A stretch of 64,000 nt of DNA from Echinometra lucunter (GCA_029962745.1 CM057151.1:9859142-9923141); one strand, 5' to 3'; positions 33,911 to 47,055 are shown, counted from the stretch's first letter. The notes: a model not told the origin generated them from the sequence alone. Made by a program: numbers and translations.

Positions 33911-36641
33911 AGAATTAAGGGGGCGAAGAAAGAAAATGATAAAGCCTCTCAATATGTCTCAAACACCTCCCTTAATTAGTGGTCCTGTTAATCACAATTT
34001 ACTCTCTGGCGATTTAGAAACAGAGGCACCCTAAATGATACAGTGCCCATCACTATTAAACTGGACCCCAATGCACATTGAAAGAGAGTACCATGGCAGC
34101 ACCAGCACGGTAATATACAGTCATGTACCTTTAAATCATATGTTCTAATTAACGTGCATGGTGTGCCATCAAATTGCCATGGTTCTATCATGGGCTCCGT
34201 CGTACACTTTTTTTTTCTTTACAATGGACGTCACTGCCTGGACCAAACATATTCACATACACTCTTTCACAATCTAATTGAATATTTAAGCACGCACTTT
34301 TTATTGTCTAAAGAAAACGTAAACGAAGCTGGAGAGAGTTTCATTCAGCACATTTTATTCAACTGATAGTGACAACAAAAAGCAACAGGCTCCAAGAAGC
34401 ACCTCGTAAAATAATTTTCTTTTAACCTAATAATCAATGATTTGGTTTTATTTCAGTATAAACATAATCAGCGAGTTCCCATTGTTTTGTTTTGTTTTGT
34501 TTTTTCCTGTTGTCAGTAAACACTTTTACACGCCCATTATTGATTAAAATGTAATCACGCAGTTCTCGTTAAATATCCTAAGAGAGGTATATGAATGTTT
34601 GGTACCATAGACCGAAATCATGATAACATAGCTTATAAAGATCTGAAACCAATTAGGTGTACCAAAGGCACAATATTAGTACTTCCAATGTGTGTTAAGC
34701 GAATATTATATTCCCCAGCGTCGATCTGTTTTATCAAATGTATATATACAGAAAAAAGAAACAAAATGAAAATGATAAATAACTGAATAAAACAATAATA
34801 TGAAACATGTTCATAAGGTTACGGACAACAGGTGTTGGAGATTAGATAAATGAATACACGAATATTATACAAACAAAAATAGCAAAGACAATAATCAACT
34901 GATCAAGTGATATTCGTTGAAACAAAATCTTAACGGAAATAAATCAAATATCACAAATAAATTCATAGTAAAAAGGGTAATACTAATAGATCTAACCATC
35001 AGAAACGAACAGTTTATGAAATAAAATGTGCTGGATAAAAAAAACAGTGCCATATTTGTGATTACATGGATATTCTCCTTTTCTGTTAGGACAATAATGG
35101 GCTATTTTACTGTGAAACTATGCGCAATGAAAACAAGCTCTAGTCAAGTTTCTTTTAGTATTAAAAGCTTGACAAACGCTCTTGCAATTTAATCGAACGT
35201 GAGATCGCATCATCAAATTTCCTATCAACATTTTGTTTAATTGTATACAGAGATTAAATTGGCGCCTAAACAGGACAAAATATGATTTGTTATTAAGTTT
35301 GGAAACCTTCCACATAATATGAAACCTGATATTTGAACTAGAATGTTTTACAAATCCACCTGATCCGTACGTAACCGATTAATTCATTCAGCAAAATAAC
35401 TACTTAAACAGTTAAATCTCACGTTTTATGTCGACACGAAATTAACTTTTGTCATTACAACCCATCAATTAGATGATTACAATGTGATCCGGCACACATG
35501 CTCCGACGGCATTAGACTGGGATTGGCCTTTAGTTTGTCAGATGTACAGGGTACGGATTTTGGTCCCAATATGGTTTGATGCTAGGCCAAGGTTAGGCAT
35601 AGCGTTAGATCCATGAATGAAGTTGAAAGTTAAAGGGAGTGGCAAGTCGCGAATCGTGTAGGCCCAAAATCAGTCGCTGATCCGCATTGCAAGCCAAACT
35701 GCAAGACAGCCTGGGACCAGCGAATAAAATTTCCGTGAGGATGGGGTACCTTGCTCTTAGATTACTCACTTCGGCTTTTGTTCGGCAGAATGACTGTTGT
35801 AAATGGAATACACACACACAGATTCAGCGTGAAGAGCAAGAAGGCTGATGATCGTGATTCTTCAATATTTTGCTCGTCCCGACCCGTCCGTATCTTGCAA
35901 TAATATTGCGTGTTCGTTTTTGAAGTTTTACGGAGATATCCGACTATGACCCGAGTTGGGCCACCCGCCCTAACCCCATGATTTGCGACTTTCCAGCCCC
36001 TTTAATGAAACCGGGGGGGGGGGGGGGGGGTAATCGTCACGGAGTGCGTGTTGCGGAACGCTTAATGTTGTATTTGTTTAATTTCACTGAAATATAATAC
36101 CATTCTCAGCTTTACAACACTATCTCTTTTGCTGACTATTTTCATACAATAAAGCTGCACGATGATGCCAATATCTACAGTTTGGTCATACGAGTTTTCA
36201 TCGCCATTGTATGAAGCGACATGCTGCTCCTAAGTATTTACAGACTGTAAGAAGAAAATGTACAAGACTCAAAGAGCAATGACCGGCAGATATACCTCAA
36301 CAAACAACGAGGGCTTGATGATTAATTATCCATCTTCTTACTATATCACTAATCTACCAAAGTTCATTTGGGAGTATGACAGAGTCGATTATCTTCAAAA
36401 TCCGACAGACTCCTTGACATTTCCCAGGATTATGTGAAAGCCAATCCCTAGTTGCTTTATTATTCATTAAAGAAAGCAGACTGGTTTTTACTGACTGAAA
36501 GCGCTCACGGTGATAATCGTTAAAAAGAATATGAAACTAGATGAAGACAAACTGTGAACTGATTATGTTTCCGGCTCTCTTACAGCCAATGTACTCATTA
36601 AAATGAATAAAGGATGGATGACTGGGCGTGCCCACGGACTT
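33716..36641. other. Intergenic upstream of the sema gene
   Basis: No exon is recognised. There is an (AG)n microsatellite at 33871-33908, a (GGGTCA)n trio near 33850 and an 18-base G-run at 36013-36030. Confidence 0.45.
33871..33908. repeat. (AG)n microsatellite
   Basis: Uninterrupted AG dinucleotide run. Confidence 0.95.
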
Positions 36642-37141
36642 NNNNNNNNNNNNNNNNNNNNNNNNNNNNNNNNNNNNNNNNNNNNNNNNNNNNNNNNNNN
36701 NNNNNNNNNNNNNNNNNNNNNNNNNNNNNNNNNNNNNNNNNNNNNNNNNNNNNNNNNNNNNNNNNNNNNNNNNNNNNNNNNNNNNNNNNNNNNNNNNNNN
36801 NNNNNNNNNNNNNNNNNNNNNNNNNNNNNNNNNNNNNNNNNNNNNNNNNNNNNNNNNNNNNNNNNNNNNNNNNNNNNNNNNNNNNNNNNNNNNNNNNNNN
36901 NNNNNNNNNNNNNNNNNNNNNNNNNNNNNNNNNNNNNNNNNNNNNNNNNNNNNNNNNNNNNNNNNNNNNNNNNNNNNNNNNNNNNNNNNNNNNNNNNNNN
37001 NNNNNNNNNNNNNNNNNNNNNNNNNNNNNNNNNNNNNNNNNNNNNNNNNNNNNNNNNNNNNNNNNNNNNNNNNNNNNNNNNNNNNNNNNNNNNNNNNNNN
37101 NNNNNNNNNNNNNNNNNNNNNNNNNNNNNNNNNNNNNNNNN
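36642..37141. other. Assembly gap, 500 N
   Basis: Exactly 500 N, a conventional placeholder length, so the true distance is unknown. It lies just upstream of the sema gene and may hide 5' UTR or promoter. Confidence 0.98.
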
Positions 37142-37322
37142 CTTCTTGCGGATCAACATCTTTAACTTTACATGCTGCTATTTGGGATTCGGTAAGATCA
37201 ACAACATTCTCCTTGAATAATTTCCTTCGAATGACAATATGTCTCTATATTTCGGTTCTTACAGATCATAAACCAGCAAAGAAACTTGCCTTTCTGAGAA
37301 AAAACAACAACAACCTGCAGGC

Positions 37323-38342
37323 ATGACTTTGAACTACGTCTTACCAATAAGAGCTTTGCTGCTCTTTATTACTACCATACTTGTGTGGCAGACTCAGACC
37401 ATTCACTCGGCTCCTCTATCTTCCTACCTGGTATCATCGTTTACCAGTCCTGACCCCACCCTCCCATTCAACCACATCACCATCAACAACATCACTGGTG
37501 ATGTCTATATTGGAGCACGAGAGAGACTCTATCAACTCAACTCAGACCTAACTCTCAAACATACTGTGAATACTGAATCATGCCCTTCCCCATATCAAGA
37601 GAATACCAACGACAATAAACTACTCATTGTAGCTCCATCACCTGAGGATAAGCTTATCACATGTGGAGGTTGTGATGGTTTCTGTGAGACAAGAAGCTTG
37701 ACTAATGTATCACACGGTGTTGTAAGACATGAGGATCAACATCAGATGGTTGTGACAACGGGAGATGCACCCACTGTTGGAGCTGTTGTTGTGGGTGCTG
37801 ACTTTGTAAGGAATGGTGAGGGTACACCGAATGGTGGATTGTACTTATTCACCGGAGTCAGCATTACAACTATTTCCAATCCTGCTGTCTCCAAGCACAA
37901 TCTTGTAGACCTTGGCAATGTCCAAACTGTACTAGACGCTTCTTACCGGACTGAGTTTTTCCAACATGTGATCGCTTACTTAGAATATCTGTACTACTTC
38001 ATTACAAGAGAAAACACTGTATACTTGGGACGCTTGTGCTGTAATTCATTAGATCAATATTTTGCATCTTACACAGAGATTGAACTGGAGTGTGAATCTC
38101 ACAATGGGATCCAGTCTGCTCATATCGGACCAGCAGGATCTCAGCTTGCTTACTCATTCAGTATAAACAGTGCTGGTGATCTCTTATATGCTATATTCAC
38201 AAGTGGAAGTTCATCTGCCCTTTGTGTATATCAGATGAGTGATGTCCTGAAGAGATTTGAAGATGCTGTACTAGGATGTATCCAGGGAGACACTAGTAAA
38301 GGAACAAAAAATGACTACTTTGTTGGCAGCACTTGTAATTCT
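37323..38342 (+). CDS. Plexin-like semaphorin-domain protein, N-terminal exon
   Basis: Residues 1-340. The ATG at 37323 has an in-frame TAA upstream (37269-37271); a candidate acceptor TTCTTACAG (37255-37263) may begin this exon in the 5' UTR. Residues 1-30 are a signal peptide (hydrophobic ALLLFITTILVW, cut near HSA). The sema beta-propeller starts about residue 48: HITINNITGDVYIGARERLY, then KLLIV, then LITCGGCDGFCETRSL, equivalent to the plexin L-x-CGS-x-x-G-x-C-x-x-RSL block. YYFITRENT, RLC and ALCVYQMSDV also fit plexins. NIT and NVS sites may be glycosylated. Plexins are transmembrane receptors for semaphorins in axon and cell guidance. The exon ends TCT|GTAAGT, phase 0. Confidence 0.93.
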
Positions 38343-41035
38343 GTAAGTTTTATTGATGTGGTTTGTCATACTATGATGGGGTATATAGGGAATTGATGTG
38401 TGCAGCAATGCAATACATGTATATATTTTCAATTCATTTCAGTTCAGTTCAACATTTCTTTTTCATTTAATGCAAACATAAACGTGTCTTGTACATTATA
38501 TAATTTCACATGAAAACAGCGCGGGATTGATAGAAAGAAGGATTTCTACATCGAAAATGATCCTTGCATAATTTTATGAGGCCTATCGTTTCATGTCAAG
38601 ACAGTTTCCCCTGTCCACTGATGTATTCCAACATACTCTTTCCACTAAATGTCATACTTTGCAAGAGAGTGAACAAGGCCTAATTTTATATTTTTACTAC
38701 ACATTCTTTGTTAAGTATGACTGATTTTTTTTTTTTTTTTTTTTTGGGGGGGGGGGTGGGGGTTATTAGCAAGACAGGCTTAAACTGTTACATTTACTTT
38801 GTTCTTTCACGGGCGTTCATACGTGGAAAATATAGGCCTAATAAATCAGAGAGAGAGAGAGAGAGAAAGAGAGGAAAGGAATGATATCATAGTGCTGAAT
38901 TTGTGTGTGCCGGGTGGATTTGCATGAAATGACTGAGATGGGCATGAAGAGAGGTACGTGACTATATGATGTGCAGTGCACAGGTACACGAACAACAAAA
39001 GATACAGAAAGTGAAAAAATGGGGGGGGGGATACTTCTCCTTTTGTTCTGTGCACAAGCTGTGTATCAACAACATAAATGCACGTTCTTTGATCCCGTTT
39101 TTAATTATCTTACTGCAATGATAAGAAAGACGAAAAGTCGAAGAATTGGAATATATTTGTGAACTAGCCTTAATCTTTTGCGGGGAACTAAGGGACGTGA
39201 TGGAATATGAGAGCGGCAATTTCGCCTTTCGGTTTTCATTTTAAAAGAAAACTTGTATGCATGTTCATTTATTTTATAATTGCTCCAATGGTAATTCTTA
39301 TGTAGAACTTAAACTTGTATGAAAATATAATAATTTGGGCATTGCTTGGAACTACAGTAGCGATTCAGATTTCGATTCAGAACTTCCATAAATAAGCTAA
39401 GGGTCATATTTGGTCAGATATTAAACACCAAGTGAGCAAAGTAAGACATTTCTCCACTATTTTTCCCACAAGATTTAGTATTAGTGTCGGTAGGAAAAAT
39501 TTCTCATTGACCCTTCATTCTAAATGACATTGAATTATTTGGCAATATTTTTGTCTTTAAACATCTGGAATTTCAGTTTATGATGTATTTCATTGAATCA
39601 TAGGATATTCTTTAAAAAATAAAAAGTCCATTGTATGCTAAAACCAGATTCTATACATCATTTTTTATGTGCAATTTCAGATTCTTCAGAAGGATGCCTG
39701 CAAGGATTATGTCAGTGGTTAAAATGATTTTCATAATATTAGACGTGCAAGCCGATTTACAGCCATCTCAGGCATAAAACATATTGCTTCAAAATTGTTG
39801 AAAGGTCTCATGAAATGTGGAATTACCCTTTCATTTTATGCATTTTCAATAATTAAGTTTGAAGAATTTGAAGAAACGAAACCAGCCATAATACTCCGCG
39901 TATTCATTCATATTCCTTACATGGGTCTGGGCACTAAGGTAGAGACGAGAACGATGCTTCGTTCCGTCTTGCATGTGCAAAGTGTTCCCAGTCTGTAGTT
40001 GGGATGCGACAAGTCTTTAGAGAGAACTTTCCGCTGTTTTCGAAGCGTTTCCTTGCTCATCCACTCTTCCGCTTCCCATTAGATAGCTCACTACAGAGAA
40101 GCTTCTGGTTAGACGACAATCAGCCGTGCGAGCAACATGAAATGCCCTCTTGCAGAAGGTCAATATTTCAAACTTCAATCTTCCTTTACATATGCAAATA
40201 CATTGTTATTGGAAAATAAGAAAAACAAACTCGATTTATGCATTAGCAATTATTGTCCGAAAATAGGAAATACAGCATAATTAATTCCTAAGCTTCTATA
40301 GTCTTATTCATTAATTTCGTGAATATGCTTAGCCTTTAAAACATCGATCTAAAATGAAATATTGCTGTATAAACGTCAAAAGTGATAAATTTACAGTTCT
40401 ATGAAACTTGCAACTTACGTCATGGTTTCAGGATCGCATGCAGGTATAAGGTCCTTAGAATGAGAATAATGTGTCATTATGTGTGTGGTCTATAGTCCGA
40501 GAACAAAGTTAGTATTTGTTTACAGTCATTACATTGTTTATTTGATGATTACATTCAGCTTCCTATCAGTAATGGTGCATTAAAATATCTTTTGATCTTC
40601 ACGTATAACGTATTGAGAATTTACTTTTGCCCTTCGCTCTTAATTTAAACACATAAAAATGATCAAAGCTATATGTCATTTATCTCTCCAAGGCTGTAGT
40701 ACCAAAATACATTGTCATAAGACGAGCACGTGTATATTTCATATTTCAGGACTTGAATACAAACTACAATATCATAAAAACAAAATTAGGAACACTATTT
40801 ATTGCATTCTAGACCGTTATTCTCATGATCTTTTATAGCCGTATTTCTATATACCACCATAACGGTTGCCGCAACAAACTGTGCCTTTAATTGGGGTGAA
40901 TAGGAGCACAGGAGTGAGTAAAAACAAAAAGAGGAAAAGTTGTTTTTAACGAAACATCTTGTCATAAAATGAATACGGGGAGGGGAGCGGTACAGTTCAC
41001 ATTTCAATTAGTCATCCTGAGGGGAGAACCAAAGT

Positions 41036-41280
41036 GAATAATAGTGATAATAACTGGGTTTTATTTACCAAGGGTAGCCACATCAGTCTTGCGGGCCCTG
41101 CATATATCATTATCCCAGCAGTGCCAGGTACCCATTTAATAAACCTTGGGTCGAGAGGGCATGTGAGCGAAACACCTTCTCTAAGGATGTAAGCACCGGG
41201 CGAGGATCGAACCCAGGACCTCCTGTTTGAGAGGTAAGATGAGAGGCAAGAGCCTTCACCACTATGCCACAATGCTCCCA
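41036..41280 (-). mobile_element. tRNA-derived SINE
   Basis: On the minus strand it starts GGGAGCATTGTGGCATAGTGG. A box-A-like TGGCATAGTGG (41259-41269) and a box B GGTTCGATCCT (41203-41213) form a pol III promoter. The tRNA-like head is followed by an unrelated body and a GGTAAATAAAACCCAGTTA tail with ATTATT units. It sits next to a CR1/L2-like fragment in the same orientation, whose machinery could have mobilised it (inference). Confidence 0.82.
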
Positions 41281-41400
41281 TGAGTTTGCTTTTCCCCTCC
41301 AAGGCGTATAGGTGACGCCAATATTTTTACAATGATAATAGTAATAATGACATTACTTTTGTTCACAAACTAATAGAGTAATCCTATTTACATTTATATT

Positions 41401-42062
41401 GATAATAATAATATATATGCAATTTGTTAGGCGCCATATCCATCTCGTAAGAGATGCTCAAGGCGCACAAGTGAAGGGGGGGGGGCAAACAAAATTACAA
41501 GTAACAGAAAATCATTGATAAAATAAGTTAAAGAGGTACGTTTTTAGTTTAATCTTAAATGTTTCCACCCGGTTGCTATCCCGGATCTCTCGTGGGAGGG
41601 AATTCCATAGTGAGGGCCCCGCACAGATGAATGCCCTTTCCCCCCACTTTGTTTTACATTTTGGAACTCTAAGAAGACCAGAGTCACTGGAGCGTAGAAG
41701 CCTAGATGGTGTGTAGGTGTGAATGAGAGCAGAGTTGTACTGTGGAGCAGAGCCATGAACTGAGTGATATACCAGTAAAAGGATTTTGAATTTGACACGT
41801 TCACTCATGGGCAACCAATGTAAAGATTTAAGAACAGGCATGATATGGGTAAATTTGTTACGAAGGGTCACTATACGAGCAGCAGAACTCTGTAGTTTTT
41901 GCAAACGAGTAATTTGGAACTGGGGTAGATTAAATAAAAGTGCATTGCCGAAATCAAGACGAGATGAGATCAATGAATGAACAATTTTCTCTGTTGCATC
42001 AAGAGTCAAATATTTGCGTATGAACCCTAGGTTGCGTAACTGATACCGTACAGATTTACAGA
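41401..42062 (-). mobile_element. 5'-truncated CR1/L2-like non-LTR retrotransposon
   Basis: The minus-strand frame (about 42062 to 41512) encodes the end of a reverse transcriptase: CKSVRYQLRNLGFIRKYL, SRLDFGNALL, LQKLQSSAARIV, LKSLHWLPM, RLLRSSDSGLL, GERAFICAGPSLWNSLPREI. These blocks are the standard C-terminal motifs of CR1/L2/jockey-group ORF2. The frame is open for 165 codons after the first Met and ends in a stop. The 3' end carries a hairpin beginning and ending GCGCC/GGCGC (41431-41466) and a short TATTATTATTATC tail (about 41401-41412), typical of L2-like elements. The 5' end, endonuclease and RT core are missing. Confidence 0.92.
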
Positions 42063-42929
42063 TGTATTAATGTACCACATACTACCAGCTGCCTAGCCAT
42101 GACCATCATGATGTCAATCAACATATATCTAATTTATTCCTATAACTCCGGTTTTATTACTACTTCGAAACCGTGCATGAAATGAACATGCATGGCTCGG
42201 CAATTATTTCCAATTACCTTCAAAAGCAGAAAGATAGTGACCACACAGCATTTTACCATCAAAATTTGTAATTCATGGGAAATCAATATTAGCACATTTC
42301 TGTTAATGCACTAATTATTTTTTCTGCAATATCCCAAATTGTTTCGAAAACACTTGACTATGAGTGAACTTTACACTGTATATTACCGCCTTCATAACGT
42401 ATTGTTCGCATGAATCCTTTCATGACAAGGCGGAAACTATCTCGAATCAGAGTAAAAGAATCAAAGCATATAAAAACTCATATCTATTCATATGATCTAT
42501 TAAGTTTACTAACTCAGTGGTAAAATGTTTTCACAATATGTTTATGCATGCACATCATTGCTGCAGTGGTGTGCGAATTTCAAGGGGAAAAACCGCGGCA
42601 ATTATCAAAACATTTTCATCGAGCCGTGTGTGCTGTAGGGCTAGCTGGAAAGTGGGAGAGATACTGTAGATGGGCGGCAGAACATAGATCGCTCTAGCCT
42701 CCCCCTTCCCCCCCCCCCCCGATCCTTTGTTCTCTCTCAGCATTCCGGCCCCTATTGGCGCGCTTGTGTGTGTGTGCGTGCGGGGAGGTGGGCCTCTGTG
42801 TGTGTCTATGTGTGTTATCAGAGGGAGGAAAAAAATTGCGAAAAAGGCTCCGAGTAATTTAGGCCCCTATTCCAATACGATTCGAATAAAACAGCATTAA
42901 AATCAAAACCACTCAACAACAAAAAATAA

Positions 42930-43043
42930 AAAATAAAAAACATGTAGTTATTGGTGTGTTTAATGTGACTGCTGAGGAAATGCATTCTTGTAAGTAAGCA
43001 AACAAAGGACCAACGCCTTGTAGTCCTCTCCGAGGGATCAGGT
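42930..43043 (-). mobile_element. SINE right half (body and tail), cut at box B
   Basis: On the minus strand, sequence after ...CTGATCCCTCGG continues into a SINE-like body with TTGCTTACTTACAAG and an AT-rich tail. It abuts the end of the hAT-like element at 43044, and its missing tRNA-like head appears on the other side of that element (45166-45235). Confidence 0.5.
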
Positions 43044-43191
43044 CAGGGGCGGCGCTACATGGGGCAGGGGCGGCCGCCCCCTCTGATTTTTCAAGTGATC
43101 AGAAAATAAGAAAATAAAAGAAAAATTTTTAAAAAGGAGAAGAAGAAGAACACGAAGAAGAAATAAGAGAATGGATGAAGAAATGGCACTG

Positions 43192-45050
43192 CAGGGGCGG
43201 CGGAACTAAAGGCAAAGTGCCCCTCCCCCCTTCCTAGCACTCAGAAGTGCCCCTATTCACCCTGTTCATTTTCCCCTTTTCTCCTTACAACGGCCCATTT
43301 TCTTCTTTGATAAGTGCCCTTTCACCTTCTAGTAAGTACCCTTTTTCACTTCAGATATGTCGCCCCTTTGAAATCCTACAACTGCCTTCTTTTTACACCA
43401 GATTAACTGACCCTTTCGTGTTTTTCATAACGCTCTTTTCCTCCTGAGAAGTGTGCCCTTTTCAGTTCTAATAAATGTCCCCACTGAAATGTAATAAGTG
43501 CCCCTTTGATTGCCTATTTTCGGATGTTCAGTTCTAATAGTACACTTCCCTTTTCTGCTGAGTGCCTATTTTACCTCTAATACTTGGGAAAGTGCCCCAT
43601 TTGAAATCTAATACATGCCACAATTTACTTCTGATAAATGCTCGTTTTCCTTTCTAGAAAATCATATTTTTAATTCCACTAATGTGCTGTAAGTGCTCCT
43701 TTTTTTTTGGGGGGGGGGGAACCTGTCCCTTCTCCATTCTTGCATGACTCTTTTAAACTTTGATACACATGTCCCAATTTGACTTCTGATAGGTGCCCCC
43801 TTTGCTTTTCTAATTTAATGACCTCCCTCTTTCGATAAGTACTCCCTCGAGTCCGATTTTTAAAATAGTGTCCCTTTTCACTTGTAATGAACATCCAGTT
43901 TGATATATACCTGCCCATCATTTGCCCATTATAAGTTATAAGTTATAAGTATTGCAATTCTCCTTCCGACAGGCACCCCCTTTGAATCTGATTCATGTGC
44001 CTTTTTAAGTCTGATTAGCGCCCCTTTTATTGTGCCATTCCCGATTCCCCTCTTTTCATTATCCCTTTTCACACTCCAAAACAGCCATAATTTACCTTGC
44101 TCTAAAAATCAGAGATTATATGATAACATATTTCCTTGTTATTTATTAAAGTGTGATGCAGTGAATGTAGGAGGCAAGAACGAGGGGCACAACCCCTAAA
44201 AATTTAATAAGAACGAAGGGTGCTCCTTAGCAGTGAGGATAATTTTCATTTTATCCAAAGCTACGCTCCCTCGTTCTTATATATCTCAGGCATGCCATAT
44301 CAACTACGTTGTATTCTCCTATTCATATCGAGATCTAGTCCTCTAGTCCACAGCCTGGACTGTTTCCGTATCGCGCATTCGATCTGCTTAGAATACACCA
44401 TCAACGTTCATAACAGCGACAGTCGCTTTCTTTTCCTAACACGCCCTCGAGAGGTGGATTTTCGGGGATCGCGCGATTAGTGGAGTACAGCTCTGTGTGG
44501 AGAGTGCGGCGCAATGAACAAGGTTAGCAGAAGGGGGGGGGGGGGGGAATAAAAAAAGGGACAGAGTCTGGACTAATCGAGATCGTGCTTATTCTAAAAC
44601 CTCTTTCAGTTTGTCCTTTCTTCTCTAATGAAAATCATAGCTTGGTCAATAGGGAAAACGCCCAGGTTAATGGATGAACAATGATAGGAAAAAGCCCTGA
44701 AATAAATTTGGGAAATCTTTATCATCAAAACACTGTAAAATGTGCAGATACCCTAGTCTTCAACCAAAAAAAAATAATACTGAGCATTATTTATTATAAT
44801 AATAATTAATAGTAATCAGAGCAGCCTTCACAACTGCAGAGTAGTTTTTATTCAAAGATTAGAAAAAATGTACAAAAAATTATCCTTAAGGTATGTTAAA
44901 TAGGGATATAGTTACCAAGGTGTTTCAACGCCTTCGGTCGCAATTTTTCCCTTTTGTTTTCACCCTTTGTAAATGAACCTTCTTTTCTATTTTAAAAAAA
45001 GTCCCCTTTTCGCCCCACCCCAACTTTGAAAGGCGCTCCGCCGCTCCTTG
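43192..45050. mobile_element. Nested hAT-like element carrying AAGTGCCCC array
   Basis: The ends CAGGGGCGGCGGAAC and (reverse complement) CAAGGAGCGGCGGAGC are a diverged TIR. ATGGCACT (43183-43190) and ATGGCAGG (45051-45058) may be a decayed target duplication (6 of 8). Its left third is the AAGTGCCCC repeat array. Confidence 0.55.
43215..44060. repeat. Degenerate AAGTGCCCCTTTTCACTTCTAAT array
   Basis: Repeated words such as AAGTGCCCCT, TAAGTGCCC, TAAGTACCC and GATAGGTGCCCCC, each followed by TT-rich sequence and then TTCTAAT or TTCTGAT, at roughly 30-45-bp spacing over about 850 bp. It is heavily diverged. Confidence 0.8.
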
Positions 45051-45165
45051 ATGGCAGGGGTCATACAGTTTTAGAATAGGCCTATTTGTTCATTCAAAAC
45101 GTAAACATACTCACGTGCCGGTCATCTTGCCCCCTCCCCTATTAAAATACATGGCGCCGCCCCTG

Positions 45166-45235
45166 AACCCGGATCACCGGATCACGAGATCACTGCTCTT
45201 ACCAACTGAGCTATCGCACCTCCTCACATTTAAGG
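45166..45235 (-). mobile_element. SINE left half (tRNA-like head with box A)
   Basis: The minus strand reads GAGGTGCGATAGCTCAGTTGGTAAGAG..., with a perfect box A TAGCTCAGTTGGT (45201-45213), and runs to GATCCGGGTT where box B should continue. It is interrupted there by the hAT-like terminus. A tRNA pseudogene is the alternative reading. Confidence 0.65.
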
Positions 45236-45831
45236 AAAACAGATTTATATACAAAAATCTAAATGGGTGTGATCCACAAAGACGTGACTTCTCCCCCACC
45301 CCACTTTTTTTCAGATTATCTTCACAATAACAGATTTACTCCTGTATTTCATTTGTAATGAAACAGGTACTATTATGTAGAGTTTCTAATGGTATGCAAG
45401 TAGTACTGTTCCCTTCTGTACCTTTTCCATCATCGCCATTCTTGGATTGATACCCTCTTCATTCATAGCAACAACAAAAAAAAGTGGCCCATTTTAAGCA
45501 TATCAACGAATCAATTATAATGTAAACTTTAAAAAAGAATGTGTTTTTTTTTTATATATATTTTGAGGGGTTTGCAAAATACAAGCTAAGCTTTTTAGCA
45601 TTCCCCTCCATTTTCAAAATTTTTCGACATTCATCTATATATTTTATTTTGAAAACTTCGGTGTTTGTCAATTTTTCATATTTTGTGCATTTTGTTGACG
45701 ATGATGTTATTTCTGATATAATTTTGTATCTTATTTGAAAAATAAATAAAATGAAATTAAAAGGTATGAGAAACCTCTATAAAGTGTGTTTCATATGAAA
45801 ATGCAATAAACTGTTTCCTCTTCTTTGGCAG

Positions 45832-46044
45832 ATTTCCACACCACCAGAGTCAGTACCATGTACAGCATATTACAATGAAGATGGAGAAAGTGGGTTTTAT
45901 TACAAGTATGCTAGGGGAGTTGTTCCTCTCTCTTCCTCACCCATCATCACCATGCTTGATGTAATATCCACCTCCATCGTGACAATCATAGAGAGACAAC
46001 ACACTGTAGCGTTCATGGGAGATGTGGAGGGCTACCTTTATAAG
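45832..46044 (+). CDS. Plexin-like semaphorin-domain protein, exon 2
   Basis: Residues 341-411, bounded by CTTTGGCAG and GTAAGT, phase 0 at both ends. It continues the sema propeller: VPCTAYYNEDGESGF, then a stretch ending in the strand pair TVAFMGDVEGYLYK, which matches the plexin/semaphorin pattern T-V-V-F-x-G-T-x-x-G-x-(I/L)-x-K near the end of the sema domain. The fit of frame with both neighbours supports a single gene. Confidence 0.92.
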
Positions 46045-47055
46045 GTAAGTGTGTCTTCACAGTATACTGAAAATATTAAAGTAGTATATCATGATCACGA
46101 TTTCCGCTAATAGCTATAGTTTTGAAAGTGTTTGTAATAAAAACATTTAAATTAACGACTAACGATGACCCGAATTTACCTCTTCTCATTCGGGTCGTAT
46201 TGTCAGAATAACGGAAATCAGTATTGTTCGCTTGCATTGTAGTGAATTTATTTCAAACGATGGCATCTCGAGTCCACTCCATTTTTATGAGATGTCAAAG
46301 TTCATAGACAGGCTTACTTCATTTGGTTTTTAAAGATACCTCTTGCCCCTGGCCTTAAAAAAAGTTTTTAAAAAGTGCATGTATGATTATGAAGTAACTG
46401 TTTGCATTAACTTTCCAGTGCTTGTTTGCCTTAAAAAAAATATCATGGCCATTATAGTATTGATACCGATAAGGAAAAAAAAACACTTTTCAAAGATTGC
46501 AGTTTTAATATTCATCTTCGAAAGTACTGAGTTTTGGCAATTTTTCGACGATTATCTTTTTGTAATTTCTTACATTTACAGGAAATGACATATCACAAAT
46601 AAATCCACGAGTTAAATGGTCAAATTTTCGGTAATATGACATATCATGCAGTCACCAGATAAGTGTGATCTATTTCTTTAATAATCAAAACTAATTTTTT
46701 CATCTACCTATTTTTAAATGGGAATGAGATTGATTAAAATATATAATACCGATATAATTAATGAAATAAGAAAGCCTCAGATCTTTCGATGCTGTGCAGT
46801 GTGGATGGCATACTTATAATTTACATCCATTATTTTGAGCACATCACATATTTAGGACGTAAAAAAGTTTGCTTTTTAGCAGTCGAATAATAACGAACGT
46901 TCAGTTTCGTTGAAATGTTATGATTAGACTAGTCAATGATCACATTTTCGAATTTAGTTTTTCCACGTGAGGTTTAATATCATCCTGACTGGGAGTGCCA
47001 TTGCAACCGAGCTTTCACTCAGAGTAGTGACTTATCTTCTCAATCTCTCCAACAG
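46045..47055. other. Sema gene intron 2
   Basis: GTAAGT to CTCTCCAACAG. AT-rich with no recognised element. Confidence 0.85.

Larger units (their letters stand above)
43044..45165. mobile_element. Outer hAT-like element (hosts a nested one)
   Basis: The left end CAGGGGCGGCGC (43044-43055) is perfectly inverted at the right end (GCGCCGCCCCTG, ending 45165). I cannot match an 8-bp target duplication (GATCAGGT versus AACCCGGA), so one side may be altered. It appears to sit within a tRNA-derived SINE. Most of its length is the nested element 43192-45050. Confidence 0.55.
38343..45831. other. Sema gene intron 1, transposon-rich
   Basis: The intron begins GTAAGT and ends CTTTGGCAG. It contains a poly-T/poly-G run near 38730, an (AG)n tract near 38848, a SINE, a CR1/L2-like fragment and a nested hAT-like pair. 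Apart from these I see nothing coding. Confidence 0.75.

Noticed and set aside
36563..37326. Long open frames across 36642-37141 (and across the other two gaps)
   Set aside because: They consist of N-derived unknown residues only.
45166..45235. Functional tRNA gene on the minus strand
   Set aside because: Box A is good but the T-arm and acceptor 3' half are missing at a transposon border.
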